A DNA stretch of 13,098 nucleotides from Actinomycetes bacterium (GTDB lineage: Bacteria; Actinomycetota; Actinomycetes; Actinomycetales; Demequinaceae), in contig JAEYYZ010000088.1 of the NCBI GenBank assembly GCA_023428185.1, positions 1-13,098 on the forward strand, in the 5' to 3' direction. A model generated the notes under the pieces. It did not search any database, had not been told where the DNA came from, and saw nothing but the letters and a program-made list of their open reading frames with translations. Position numbers and translations under genes: made by a program. Below, piece after piece: positions 6,480 to 13,098 of the stretch. The stretch's first letter is position 1. Each line of letters opens with the position of its first letter.

Positions 6480-8549
6480 ATGACGGACGAACCCAAGATC
6501 CTCGCGGGCCGGTATGAGGTAGGTGACCTCATTGGCCGCGGAGGGATGGCCGAGGTGCATATCGGCTACGACACGCGCTTGGGGCGCACTGTTGCCATCA
6601 AGATCCTGCGCGCAGACCTCGCCAGGGATCCTTCATTCCAGACCCGCTTCCGCCGCGAGGCGCAAGCCGCAGCCGGCCTCAACCACCCCACTATCGTGGC
6701 CGTCTACGACACCGGCGAGGAAACGATCGCCAACGATGCCGGGCAGGTACAAGCCACGCCGTTCATTGTCATGGAGTACGTAGAGGGTCACACTGTCCGG
6801 GACATCCTCAAGGGCGACGTCGCCGCGCCCATCGATGAAGCCGTGGAGATCACCGCAGGTGTTCTTTCCGCCTTGGACTACGCGCATCATGCCGGACTAG
6901 TTCACCGGGATATCAAGCCGGCCAACGTCATGCTGACGCCCACGGGTGCGGTCAAGGTCATGGACTTTGGCATCGCGCGGGCGCTCGCCGATTCCGGTCA
7001 AACCATGACCCAGACTCAAGCCGTGGTGGGCACCGCCCAGTACCTGTCTCCTGAGCAAGCACGGGGCGAGAACGTGGATGCGCGCTCGGACTTGTATTCC
7101 GCAGGTTGCCTCCTGTTTGAGTTGCTGACCGGCCGCCCCCCCTTCATTGGCGACTCTCCGGTATCCGTGGCGTACCAACACGTGCGTGAAGAGGCCCCGT
7201 TGCCCTCCGCCTTTGCCTCCGACGTCCCCGCCGAACTAGACGCCGTGGTTGCCAAGTCACTGCGCAAGAACCGTGACGACCGGTACTCCTCGGCGCAAGA
7301 GTTCCTCGCAGACCTGCGTGCCGCGATCGGTGAGCCGCAGACCCCTATGGGCGGCATTGCGCCTGGATTCGGTCCCACGGGTGCGGCCGCCGCAGTTGCC
7401 GGAGCGGCAACGGGAGCCACGAGCTCCCCCGCTACGGGCGCTACAGCCGTCATGCCCGCCGCTGTCGGTGCGGGTGTGGGAGCCAGTGCTCCCGGTTGGG
7501 CAACGGTGGTGGGCGGGACACCGGCTGTGCCACCAGGCGTTGCTGTGAACGCTGGCGCACCGGTACCTGTCGCGACTTCCGTACCTGTCACCGACCATGA
7601 CCTCGTCTACGACAACCCGCGCAGGCGTCGGCTGATTCAGATCGGCATCCTGGTGGGGGCCGTCCTCGCCGCAGCGTTGCTGGTGTGGGCCTTGTTCGCC
7701 ATCACCCGGCCCCCTGCGGACGGGCCGGAAGCCACCACCGTGACTATTCCCATCCTGGAGAACCAGCGGGAAGCCGATGCGATAGACAAGTTGGAGGAAC
7801 TCGACCTTGAGGTAGACGTGGTCGAACAGCCCTCCAACGACGTCGAGGCTGGACGTGTCATCGGAACCGACCCCGATGCTGGCGAAGAGGTGGAGAAGGG
7901 TACGGTAGTCCAGCTCTTCGTGTCTGTAGGTCCCGAGGAAGTAGAGGTTCCAAGCGTGCGTGGCATGTTGCGTGCCGACGCGGAGGACCTACTCGAAGCA
8001 GCGGGCTTGAAGATTACGCAAGTGGAGACTGCTCACGACCCAGACATCACATCTGGCCGGGTGACAGCCACGGATCCGGTCGAGGGCACCATCGTGGAGC
8101 CTGGTACTGAGATCACTCTCTTTGTCTCCGACGGCCAGGTGGAACTGCCCGACCTGCGTGGTAAGCAAGAAACCGAGGCACGCCAAATCCTGGTTGACCT
8201 AGGCCTCTTGCCCAACTCGGTGATCGTTGAAACCGATGACTTTGCACCCGGTGAGGTGCTGACGCAAGACCCTTTGCCTGGTTTGGTAACCCAGCGCTCG
8301 ACCGTCACTATCCAGGTGGCCAAAGAGCGCACCACTGTCCAAGTACCCAATGTGGTGGGCCTGAGTGAGGCAGATGCGAAAGCAGCGCTTCAAGGGGTGG
8401 GGCTTGCCGCTTCCACCTCTACTCAGAGTTCCCTCACGGTCCCGGCGGGCCAGGTAATCTCACAGAACCCCTCGGCGGGCATCACGGTGGCCAAGGGCAC
8501 CACGGTGGCCATCGTGATCTCGAGTGGTCCTGGGGTCCCTGGTACCTAG
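6480..8549 (+). CDS. pknB: PknB, PASTA-domain Ser/Thr protein kinase
   Basis: A 689-residue membrane receptor kinase. The kinase domain (about 10-280) has the loop GRGGMAEV, K41 (VAIKIL), H142-R-D144-IKPAN, DFGIA, and an activation segment with threonines before GTAQYLSPEQA. Residues 287-371 are an Ala/Gly/Pro/Val/Thr linker with no charged residue, then a basic stop-transfer-like RRRR (381-384) and a membrane segment (about 386-407). Outside are four PASTA repeats at about 421-487, 488-553, 554-619 and 620-687. PASTA domains bind muropeptides or lipid II and localise the kinase to growth sites. M. tuberculosis PknB is 626 residues with the same architecture; the linker explains the extra length. 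It phosphorylates wall-synthesis and division proteins and is reversed by PstP. The start is ATG 6480 with GAAGGA 8 bases upstream. Confidence 0.97.
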   Translation: MTDEPKILAGRYEVGDLIGRGGMAEVHIGYDTRLGRTVAIKILRADLARDPSFQTRFRREAQAAAGLNHPTIVAVYDTGEETIANDAGQVQATPFIVMEYVEGHTVRDILKGDVAAPIDEAVEITAGVLSALDYAHHAGLVHRDIKPANVMLTPTGAVKVMDFGIARALADSGQTMTQTQAVVGTAQYLSPEQARGENVDARSDLYSAGCLLFELLTGRPPFIGDSPVSVAYQHVREEAPLPSAFASDVPAELDAVVAKSLRKNRDDRYSSAQEFLADLRAAIGEPQTPMGGIAPGFGPTGAAAAVAGAATGATSSPATGATAVMPAAVGAGVGASAPGWATVVGGTPAVPPGVAVNAGAPVPVATSVPVTDHDLVYDNPRRRRLIQIGILVGAVLAAALLVWALFAITRPPADGPEATTVTIPILENQREADAIDKLEELDLEVDVVEQPSNDVEAGRVIGTDPDAGEEVEKGTVVQLFVSVGPEEVEVPSVRGMLRADAEDLLEAAGLKITQVETAHDPDITSGRVTATDPVEGTIVEPGTEITLFVSDGQVELPDLRGKQETEARQILVDLGLLPNSVIVETDDFAPGEVLTQDPLPGLVTQRSTVTIQVAKERTTVQVPNVVGLSEADAKAALQGVGLAASTSTQSSLTVPAGQVISQNPSAGITVAKGTTVAIVISSGPGVPGT

Positions 8550-8563
8550 CGCGCCATCCATCC

Positions 8564-8581
8564 TCGGATCCAAGGATCCGA
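8564..8581. repeat. Perfect palindrome (8+2+8) between pknB and crtE
   Basis: TCGGATCC, two A, then GGATCCGA, symmetric about 8572-8573. It lies 15 bp past the pknB stop and 49 bp before the crtE ATG. As RNA it would form a 7-bp stem with a CAAG loop, but no U-tract follows, so it is a poor classical terminator. It could equally be a dimeric-repressor operator upstream of the carotenoid promoter. The sequence alone does not decide between these. Confidence 0.6.
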
Positions 8582-8618
8582 TACGCCGTTGCGTCTATGG
8601 AGTTTGATTCTCCGTGCT

Positions 8619-8624
8619 TACACT
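8619..8624 (+). promoter_or_regulatory. Candidate -10 of a leaderless crtE promoter
   Basis: TACACT fits TAnnnT and ends 6 bases before ATG 8631, placing the transcript start at the start codon, as for fhaA. There is no Shine-Dalgarno-like stretch before that ATG. No standard -35 is found at 16-18 bp; a short inverted repeat GGAG-N7-CTCC (8599-8613) covers the region just upstream of the -10 and could bind a regulator. Confidence 0.45.
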
Positions 8625-8630
8625 TACGCA

Positions 8631-9713
8631 ATGACAGGCACCGTGACGGTGGAGGACCTGCGATCTCGCGTTGAGGCGCAGTTGGTTCATGTGCGTGCGG
8701 CGCTCGATGAGCACATCACCGCAGGCATGGCTGAATTGCCGGCCGCCGGGGCGGACTACCGAAACCTGTGGCACACCCTGGGCCAGCAGTTCGCTGGCGG
8801 TAAGAGTCTGCGGCCCTCGCTGGTCATTGCCGCTTTTGCTGGCCTGGACGGCGGCGACGAGTCCACGGTGGTTCCCGTGGCGGCGGCCATGGAAATGCTG
8901 CACGTGGCCATGCTCATCCACGACGACATCCTGGATCACGACGAGGTGCGCCGCGGGCGTCCCAATGTCGCGGGCTCTCGCCGCGCTGAGCTCACGCACC
9001 ACGGCCTGCCCAAGGAGCGTGTGGATGACCACGTGATGGCTGCCGCGCTGCTGGGTGGAGATGTGGCCATAGCGTCGGCGTATGACCTGATTTCGCGGGC
9101 TTCTCTACCTGCCCACCACCGTCTTGCGTGCGTTGATCTGGTCACTCGCGCGATCCGCACGACCATTGCTGGCGAGCTGCTGGATATGTACGCGGACCTG
9201 GTAGCGCCGGAAGAGGCGAACTCCCTACTTGTGGCCGAACTGAAGACCGCGACCTATTCCTGCATCGTGCCCCTCAGAGCGGGTGCTCTCCTGGCGGGAG
9301 CGGATCCCACCATGGTGACGCACTTGGAGAAGATCGGGGCGTCTTTGGGGTTGTCGTTCCAACTCATCGATGATGACTTGGGCGTGTTTGGAGACCCCTT
9401 GGTGACGGGCAAGTCTGTGCTTTCGGACTTGAGGGCGGGCAAGCGCACGGAGTTGCTCCGTTTGGGCTTTCATCAAACGGACGATGCTGGCCGCGACGTT
9501 CTGCGCACATGGGTGGGCAACCCTGACCTTGATGAACAGGGTGCTCTCGCGGTGCGGAAGGTGCTTAGCGAGTCCGGCGCGCGTGACACGGCGCTCAAGG
9601 TGGCGCGCCAGCACGCTCGGATCGCGCGCAAGGTAGCTATGGAACGAGTGCCTGCACCGTTGTCTGGTTACTTGGTGCACCTCATCGATTCACTCGGCGA
9701 GAGGTCGTCATGA
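8631..9713 (+). CDS. crtE: CrtE, geranylgeranyl diphosphate synthase
   Basis: A trans-isoprenyl diphosphate synthase of 360 residues. It condenses IPP with allylic diphosphates to make C20 GGPP, the carotenoid precursor. The first aspartate-rich motif is D98-D-I-L-D102 followed by RRGRP; the second region reads D247-D-D-L-G in the FQLIDDDLGVFGDP context common in actinobacterial GGPP synthases. An upstream GKSLRPSL matches the family's substrate-binding GGKRxRP region. The enzyme is soluble. The frame is open from a TTG at 8589, but ATG 8631 is preferred because of the candidate promoter directly before it. First gene of the carotenoid operon, with an ATGA overlap into crtB. A longer or shorter chain product cannot be excluded by eye, but the context fixes GGPP. 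Confidence 0.94.
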   Translation: MTGTVTVEDLRSRVEAQLVHVRAALDEHITAGMAELPAAGADYRNLWHTLGQQFAGGKSLRPSLVIAAFAGLDGGDESTVVPVAAAMEMLHVAMLIHDDILDHDEVRRGRPNVAGSRRAELTHHGLPKERVDDHVMAAALLGGDVAIASAYDLISRASLPAHHRLACVDLVTRAIRTTIAGELLDMYADLVAPEEANSLLVAELKTATYSCIVPLRAGALLAGADPTMVTHLEKIGASLGLSFQLIDDDLGVFGDPLVTGKSVLSDLRAGKRTELLRLGFHQTDDAGRDVLRTWVGNPDLDEQGALAVRKVLSESGARDTALKVARQHARIARKVAMERVPAPLSGYLVHLIDSLGERSS

Positions 9714-10609
9714 CGCGTGCGGGGGGTGACGGCAAGAGTACTCACCACGACCATGAGACGTCGCTAGCCCTGTATGACCTGACTGCGGCTGACGCGGCCG
9801 CCACGGTGATCAGGCGCTATTCCACCTCGTTTGGCACGGGCACCCGGTTGTTGCCTCGCGCCATGCGGAGCCACATCGAAGCCGTCTACGCCATGGTGCG
9901 CATTGGTGACGAGATTGTGGATACGTATCGCGGGGATGATGCACGCGCGTTGCTCGACAGTTTTGAGCGGGAGGTGCATGAGGCCCTGGTCCGCGGATTC
10001 TCCACCAACGTCGTGGCCCACGCATTTGGCAACACAGCTCGCGCTGTGGGGATTTCACGCGAACAGACTGAACCCTTTTTTGCGTCCATGCGCATGGACT
10101 TGGAAAACACCACCCACACACAGGAGAGTTTCAAGGCGTACGTGTTTGGCTCCGCCGAGGTTGTGGGGGAAATGTGTTTAGCCGTGTTCGTCAACACCGA
10201 GACCGGTCCGCGAGCCCTTGACCCCGCCAGTCGCGAAGGTGCCAGGCGCCTGGGTGCGGCGTATCAGAAGATCAATTTCTTGAGGGATCTCGCGATGGAC
10301 GATGCCACTCTTGGCCGTTCCTACTTTCCGTCCATCACTGCGGCTACGCTCACTGATGCCCAGCTCGCTGAACTGGTGGCTGATTGCCGGGACGACATTG
10401 AGGCGGCGCGCGCTTGCCTTGCTGCTTTGCCGCGCGGCGCCGCCGTAGCCGTGCGCACCACCATCGACATCTATTCACGCCTCTTGGCGACCATCGCAAG
10501 GACGCCGGCGCGTGAACTCGTCTGTCGCCGCATCCGAGTGGCCAACCCGGTGAAGTACACGTTGGCGCTGCGCAACTCCGTGCTTCCGCAGCGGTGGTTG
10601 GTCTCATGA
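9710..10609 (+). CDS. crtB: CrtB, phytoene synthase
   Basis: A squalene/phytoene synthase family protein of 299 residues, the usual length. It joins two GGPP head to head, through prephytoene diphosphate, to 15-cis-phytoene. Both Mg-diphosphate-binding aspartate motifs are seen: D67-E-I-V-D71 and D193-L-A-M-D197, the latter within NFLRDLAMDDATLGRSYFP. The first lies in a YAMVRIGDEIVD context, where many homologues have a Cys/Arg-type YxFxRxxDDxxD. The start ATG 9710 overlaps the crtE stop by 4 nt, with GAGAGGT upstream. The first 20 or so residues are polar and likely disordered. It lies between the GGPP synthase and the desaturase, as in other actinobacterial C50 clusters. Confidence 0.95.
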   Translation: MTRAGGDGKSTHHDHETSLALYDLTAADAAATVIRRYSTSFGTGTRLLPRAMRSHIEAVYAMVRIGDEIVDTYRGDDARALLDSFEREVHEALVRGFSTNVVAHAFGNTARAVGISREQTEPFFASMRMDLENTTHTQESFKAYVFGSAEVVGEMCLAVFVNTETGPRALDPASREGARRLGAAYQKINFLRDLAMDDATLGRSYFPSITAATLTDAQLAELVADCRDDIEAARACLAALPRGAAVAVRTTIDIYSRLLATIARTPARELVCRRIRVANPVKYTLALRNSVLPQRWLVS

Positions 10610-12225
10610 CGCGGCCCAGGGTGGTGGTGATCGGTGGCGGCGTCTCGGGGCTCGCTACAGCGGCACTCCTGGCGCGAGGCGGCGCGGAAGTGACCGTGCT
10701 GGAGCGGCACTCAAGCATCGGCGGGCGTACGGGCAAGTTGGAAGTGGCGGGGTATCGGTTCGATACGGGACCGTCTTGGTATCTCATGCCCGAGGCCTTT
10801 GAGCAGTTTTTTGCGCTCTTGGGCAAGCGTGTGGAGGACGTCCTCGACCTGGAGGATCTGGACCCCCGCTACCGGGTCTACTTTGAAGGAGAAGACCCGC
10901 GAGCGCCGGGTGAGCGGCTGGACGTGGTGGCCGATGCCGAGTCCAACTGGGCGGCGTTCGATGCCCTCTCGCCCGGCGAAGGCGCGGCAATGCGCACGTA
11001 CGCAAGCGAGGCAACCGGGCTGTACACCTTGGCGCTGCGCCGATTTCTGTACACCACCTTTGAACGGCCACTTTCGGTGGTGGATGCAAGCGTGCTGCGG
11101 AAGTCGCTGCGCCTGCCCTTCCTCTTGGGAAGGTCACTGGGCGGCAAGATTGCGGCACGCGTCAAGGATCACCGCTTGCGGCAGGTACTCGGTTTCCACG
11201 CTGTTTTTCTGGGTTCGTCACCTGACCGCGCACCCGCGCTGTTTTCGCTCATGAGCCACTTGGATTTGCGGGACGGAGTGCGATACCCGCGTGGTGGCAT
11301 CTATGCCGTGATTGAGGCGATTGCCTCGGCCGCGCGCGAGGAGGGCGCGGCTCTGCGCACGAGTGCTCGCGTCACGCGCATCGTCACGGAGAGCGGGGTT
11401 GCCACTGCGGTGGAACTGGAGTCCGGTGAGATCCTCAAGGCCGACCTCGTGGTGGGTGCCACAGACATGCACCATGTGGAGACCGCCTTGCTCGATCCTG
11501 AGAGCAGGGACCACAGTGCCAGCGCCTGGGAGCGCAAGAGCCCCGGCGTCAGCGCGCTGTTGGCCTTTGTGGGGGTCGAGGGCGAGCTCCCCCAACTCGC
11601 CCATCACACCCTGTTCTTCTCCAAGGATTGGGACGCGAACTTTGCCGCCCTCAACAGTCGTCAACTGCCGCCGCACCCTGCCTCTGTGTACGTCTCACGT
11701 ACCAGCGCCACAGACTCCACGGTGGCGCCTGCAGGTCACGAGGCGCTCGTCATGTTGGTGCCTTTCCCCGCAGACCCCGCTCTAGGGGCCGATGCCGAGA
11801 GCCGCTCACGGGTGATGGAGCATGTGGAGCAGTACTTGGCGCAAGTACGTGAATGGGTGGGCATCCCGGACTTCTTGGCTCGCAGTAAGGTCCTTGACGT
11901 GATGATGCCCGCAGACTTTGAGTCCCGTTTGGGCGCATGGCAGGGTTCGGCATTGGGTTTGGAGCACACGTTGCGGCAGTCCGCGATGTTCCGCCCCGCT
12001 AACCGTGCCAAGAAGGTGGCAAACCTCCTGTACGCGGGGGCATCCACTACACCTGGAGTGGGCGTACCCATTTGCCTCATCTCCGCTGAATTGGTGGCTA
12101 AGCGACTGTTGGGCGACACCAGCGCGGGGCCTCTGAGCGGGCCCCTTGAGCCCGGATACCTCGCTCAGTCCGTGCGCAAGGATTCCCTGGGTGCTCTCGC
12201 GCGCCAGGCGCAGGCGCGCTCATGA
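10606..12225 (+). CDS. crtI: CrtI, phytoene desaturase (lycopene-forming)
   Basis: An FAD-dependent CrtI-type desaturase of 539 residues. It introduces the four double bases of conjugation that turn phytoene into lycopene. The N-terminal Rossmann motif is VVVIGGGVSG (G10, G12, G15) with acidic E33 in VTVLERH, followed by GGRTG and the substrate-side FDTGPSWYLMPEAF typical of CrtI. The C-terminus carries the second FAD signature LLYAGASTTPGVGVP. It is a peripheral membrane enzyme. The frame extends to GTG 10594, but ATG 10606 gives the ATGA overlap seen at the neighbouring junctions and starts right before the Rossmann strand. A three- or five-step product is possible in this family, but the C50 genes that follow point to lycopene. 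Confidence 0.96.
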   Translation: MTRPRVVVIGGGVSGLATAALLARGGAEVTVLERHSSIGGRTGKLEVAGYRFDTGPSWYLMPEAFEQFFALLGKRVEDVLDLEDLDPRYRVYFEGEDPRAPGERLDVVADAESNWAAFDALSPGEGAAMRTYASEATGLYTLALRRFLYTTFERPLSVVDASVLRKSLRLPFLLGRSLGGKIAARVKDHRLRQVLGFHAVFLGSSPDRAPALFSLMSHLDLRDGVRYPRGGIYAVIEAIASAAREEGAALRTSARVTRIVTESGVATAVELESGEILKADLVVGATDMHHVETALLDPESRDHSASAWERKSPGVSALLAFVGVEGELPQLAHHTLFFSKDWDANFAALNSRQLPPHPASVYVSRTSATDSTVAPAGHEALVMLVPFPADPALGADAESRSRVMEHVEQYLAQVREWVGIPDFLARSKVLDVMMPADFESRLGAWQGSALGLEHTLRQSAMFRPANRAKKVANLLYAGASTTPGVGVPICLISAELVAKRLLGDTSAGPLSGPLEPGYLAQSVRKDSLGALARQAQARS

Positions 12226-12548
12226 CGTCGTTTGTGTACCTGGCCGCTTTGGCGGTGAGTCTCTTGGGCTTGGGTGTGCTCGACTGGCGGTATCGCGTGG
12301 CGTTGTGGGATCAGCCGCGGCGTACCGCCATCACGCTCGCGATAGGCGTGGCCTTCTTTGTGGTCTGGGACGCCGTAGGTATTGGCCTGGGTATCTTCTT
12401 CCGCGGCGACGGTCCCTATATGACCGGCTTGCTCGTGGCTCCGGAATTGCCTGTGGAAGAACTGTTCTTCCTCACGTTGCTGGTTTACAACACTCTGTTG
12501 GTGTGGCGGGCTCTCGACAGGCGCCACCGCAAGGAGTTGGCACGGTGA
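12222..12548 (+). CDS. crtYe: CrtYe, C50 carotenoid cyclase subunit
   Basis: A 108-residue membrane protein with three hydrophobic segments (about 3-21, 36-60 and 78-96). It carries the lycopene cyclase domain motif P77-V-E-E80 and W49-D50. In C50-forming actinobacteria two such small subunits act as a heterodimer to cyclise the ends of the acyclic C50 carotenoid flavuxanthin. The subunit name is assigned from its place as first of the pair, since by eye the two differ little. The start ATG 12222 overlaps the crtI stop by 4 nt. It ends with a basic tail (RRHRKELAR) overlapping crtYf. Confidence 0.92.
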   Translation: MTSFVYLAALAVSLLGLGVLDWRYRVALWDQPRRTAITLAIGVAFFVVWDAVGIGLGIFFRGDGPYMTGLLVAPELPVEELFFLTLLVYNTLLVWRALDRRHRKELAR

Positions 12549-12865
12549 CGTACCTGGTCTTGTCTGTAGTGGTGCTGGCGCTCGTGGCTGCCGTGACGAT
12601 GCCCACGCTGCGCCGGCTCCCCGGGGCACCGTTGCTGTGGACTGGGTTGGCACTGATCACTCTCACCGTGGTTTTCGACAACATCATTGTGGGAGTGGGC
12701 CTCGTGGACTACGACGAGAACCTCATCCTGGGGCTGCGCATGCCCGTCGCCCCCATCGAGGACCTTGCGTACACAATGGGCGCCGTCATGCTGGTGCCTG
12801 CGCTGTGGACGTGGCTGGGGCGGTGGGAGCGCCACGCCTCCACCCCCAAGGATGGCGACGCATGA
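12545..12865 (+). CDS. crtYf: CrtYf, second C50 carotenoid cyclase subunit
   Basis: A 106-residue membrane protein with three hydrophobic segments (about 2-19, 29-52 and 71-90), partner of CrtYe in the heterodimeric C50 cyclase. The motif P70-I-E-D73 corresponds to PVEE in CrtYe, and VFDN (43-46) together with D56-Y-D58 fits the family. The frame is open back to 12146, but the upstream part is out of frame with crtI/crtYe and has no family likeness. GTG 12545 is chosen because it overlaps the crtYe TGA by 4 nt and has a strong AAGGAG at 12531-12536, 8 bases upstream. It ends with an ATGA overlap into crtEb. Confidence 0.92.
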   Translation: MTYLVLSVVVLALVAAVTMPTLRRLPGAPLLWTGLALITLTVVFDNIIVGVGLVDYDENLILGLRMPVAPIEDLAYTMGAVMLVPALWTWLGRWERHASTPKDGDA

Positions 12866-13098
12866 TTCTCAGCATCATCAAGGCCTCGCGCCCCATCTCG
12901 TGGATCAACACCGCGTTCCCCTTTGCGGCCGGGTATCTGATGGCGGTGCGCGAGATCGACGCGGCGTGGGCAGTGGGCACGTTGTTCTTTCTGGTCCCGT
13001 ACAACATCCTGATGTACGGGCTCAATGACGTCTTTGACTACGAATCTGATCTCGCTAACCCTCGCAAGGGGGGCATCGAAGGAGACGTGATCACGGAT
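12862..13098 (+). CDS. crtEb: CrtEb, lycopene elongase (UbiA family), 3' end outside window
   Basis: The first 79 codons of a UbiA-type membrane prenyltransferase; the frame runs off the window without a stop. The first aspartate motif is complete: N55-D-V-F-D59-Y-E-S-D63 in a YGLNDVFDYESD setting, followed by NPRKGGIEG, which is characteristic of bacterial lycopene elongases. Two membrane segments are visible (about 14-29 and 36-53). The enzyme adds a C5 unit from DMAPP to each end of lycopene, giving flavuxanthin. The start ATG 12862 overlaps the crtYf stop by 4 nt, with AAGGA at 12848-12852. The family's second aspartate motif lies beyond the window, so integrity of the gene cannot be judged. 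Confidence 0.93.
   Translation, partial: MILSIIKASRPISWINTAFPFAAGYLMAVREIDAAWAVGTLFFLVPYNILMYGLNDVFDYESDLANPRKGGIEGDVITD

Noticed and set aside
12146..12544. 133-codon upstream extension of the crtYf frame
   Set aside because: It overlaps crtI and crtYe out of frame and has no family likeness; the GTG at 12545 has a strong ribosome site and the usual 4-nt overlap.
1..13098. CRISPR arrays, insertion sequences, phage or toxin-antitoxin genes
   Set aside because: No regular repeat-spacer pattern, transposase motif or terminal inverted repeat was seen; the window is filled by recognised core and pigment genes.

Overview
The window looks like chromosomal DNA of an actinomycete. It is GC-rich by eye (not computed), and its gene set (fhaA-fhaB-pstP-rodA-pbpA-pknA-pknB) is the actinobacterial Ser/Thr kinase, cell-shape and peptidoglycan cluster. 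A C50-carotenoid gene set follows, of the kind known in Corynebacterium, Micrococcus and Microbacteriaceae. A Micrococcales-like host is the best guess, but this is inference; no rRNA or species marker is present.

Layout. Positions 1-45 hold nothing I can assign. A tRNA-Leu(CAG) with an encoded CCA end lies on the minus strand (77-162) and is followed, in its own direction, by a hairpin terminator (40-71). A 48-bp gap separates it from fhaA and carries candidate back-to-back promoters. From 211 to the window end every gene is on the plus strand and almost without gaps. Block 1 (211-8549) is fhaA, fhaB, pstP, rodA, pbpA, pknA, pknB, joined by 1-4 nt overlaps except for a 3-bp fhaA-fhaB gap and a 63-bp pknA-pknB gap. 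Block 2 (8631-13098) is crtE, crtB, crtI, crtYe, crtYf and the start of crtEb, all joined by 4-nt stop/start overlaps. An 81-bp gap (8550-8630) separates the blocks and contains a perfect 8+2+8 palindrome and a candidate leaderless promoter.

How the genes work together. In block 1, PknA and PknB are the Ser/Thr kinases. PknB also has a four-PASTA ectodomain, which in this family senses muropeptides or lipid II. PstP is the opposing PP2C phosphatase. FhaA and FhaB are forkhead-associated readers of phosphothreonine. RodA and PbpA are the matching glycan polymerase and transpeptidase for wall growth. In block 2, CrtE makes GGPP, CrtB phytoene, CrtI lycopene, CrtEb adds two C5 units, and the small membrane proteins CrtYe and CrtYf together cyclise the ends. 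The expected product is a C50 carotenoid such as decaprenoxanthin or a relative.

Nothing here looks like a wholly new system. Points worth a second look are a PknA with no membrane segment, the direct abutment of the carotenoid operon on pknB, the palindrome at the junction, a possible 9-codon leader ORF before pknB, and a long charge-free linker in PknB.
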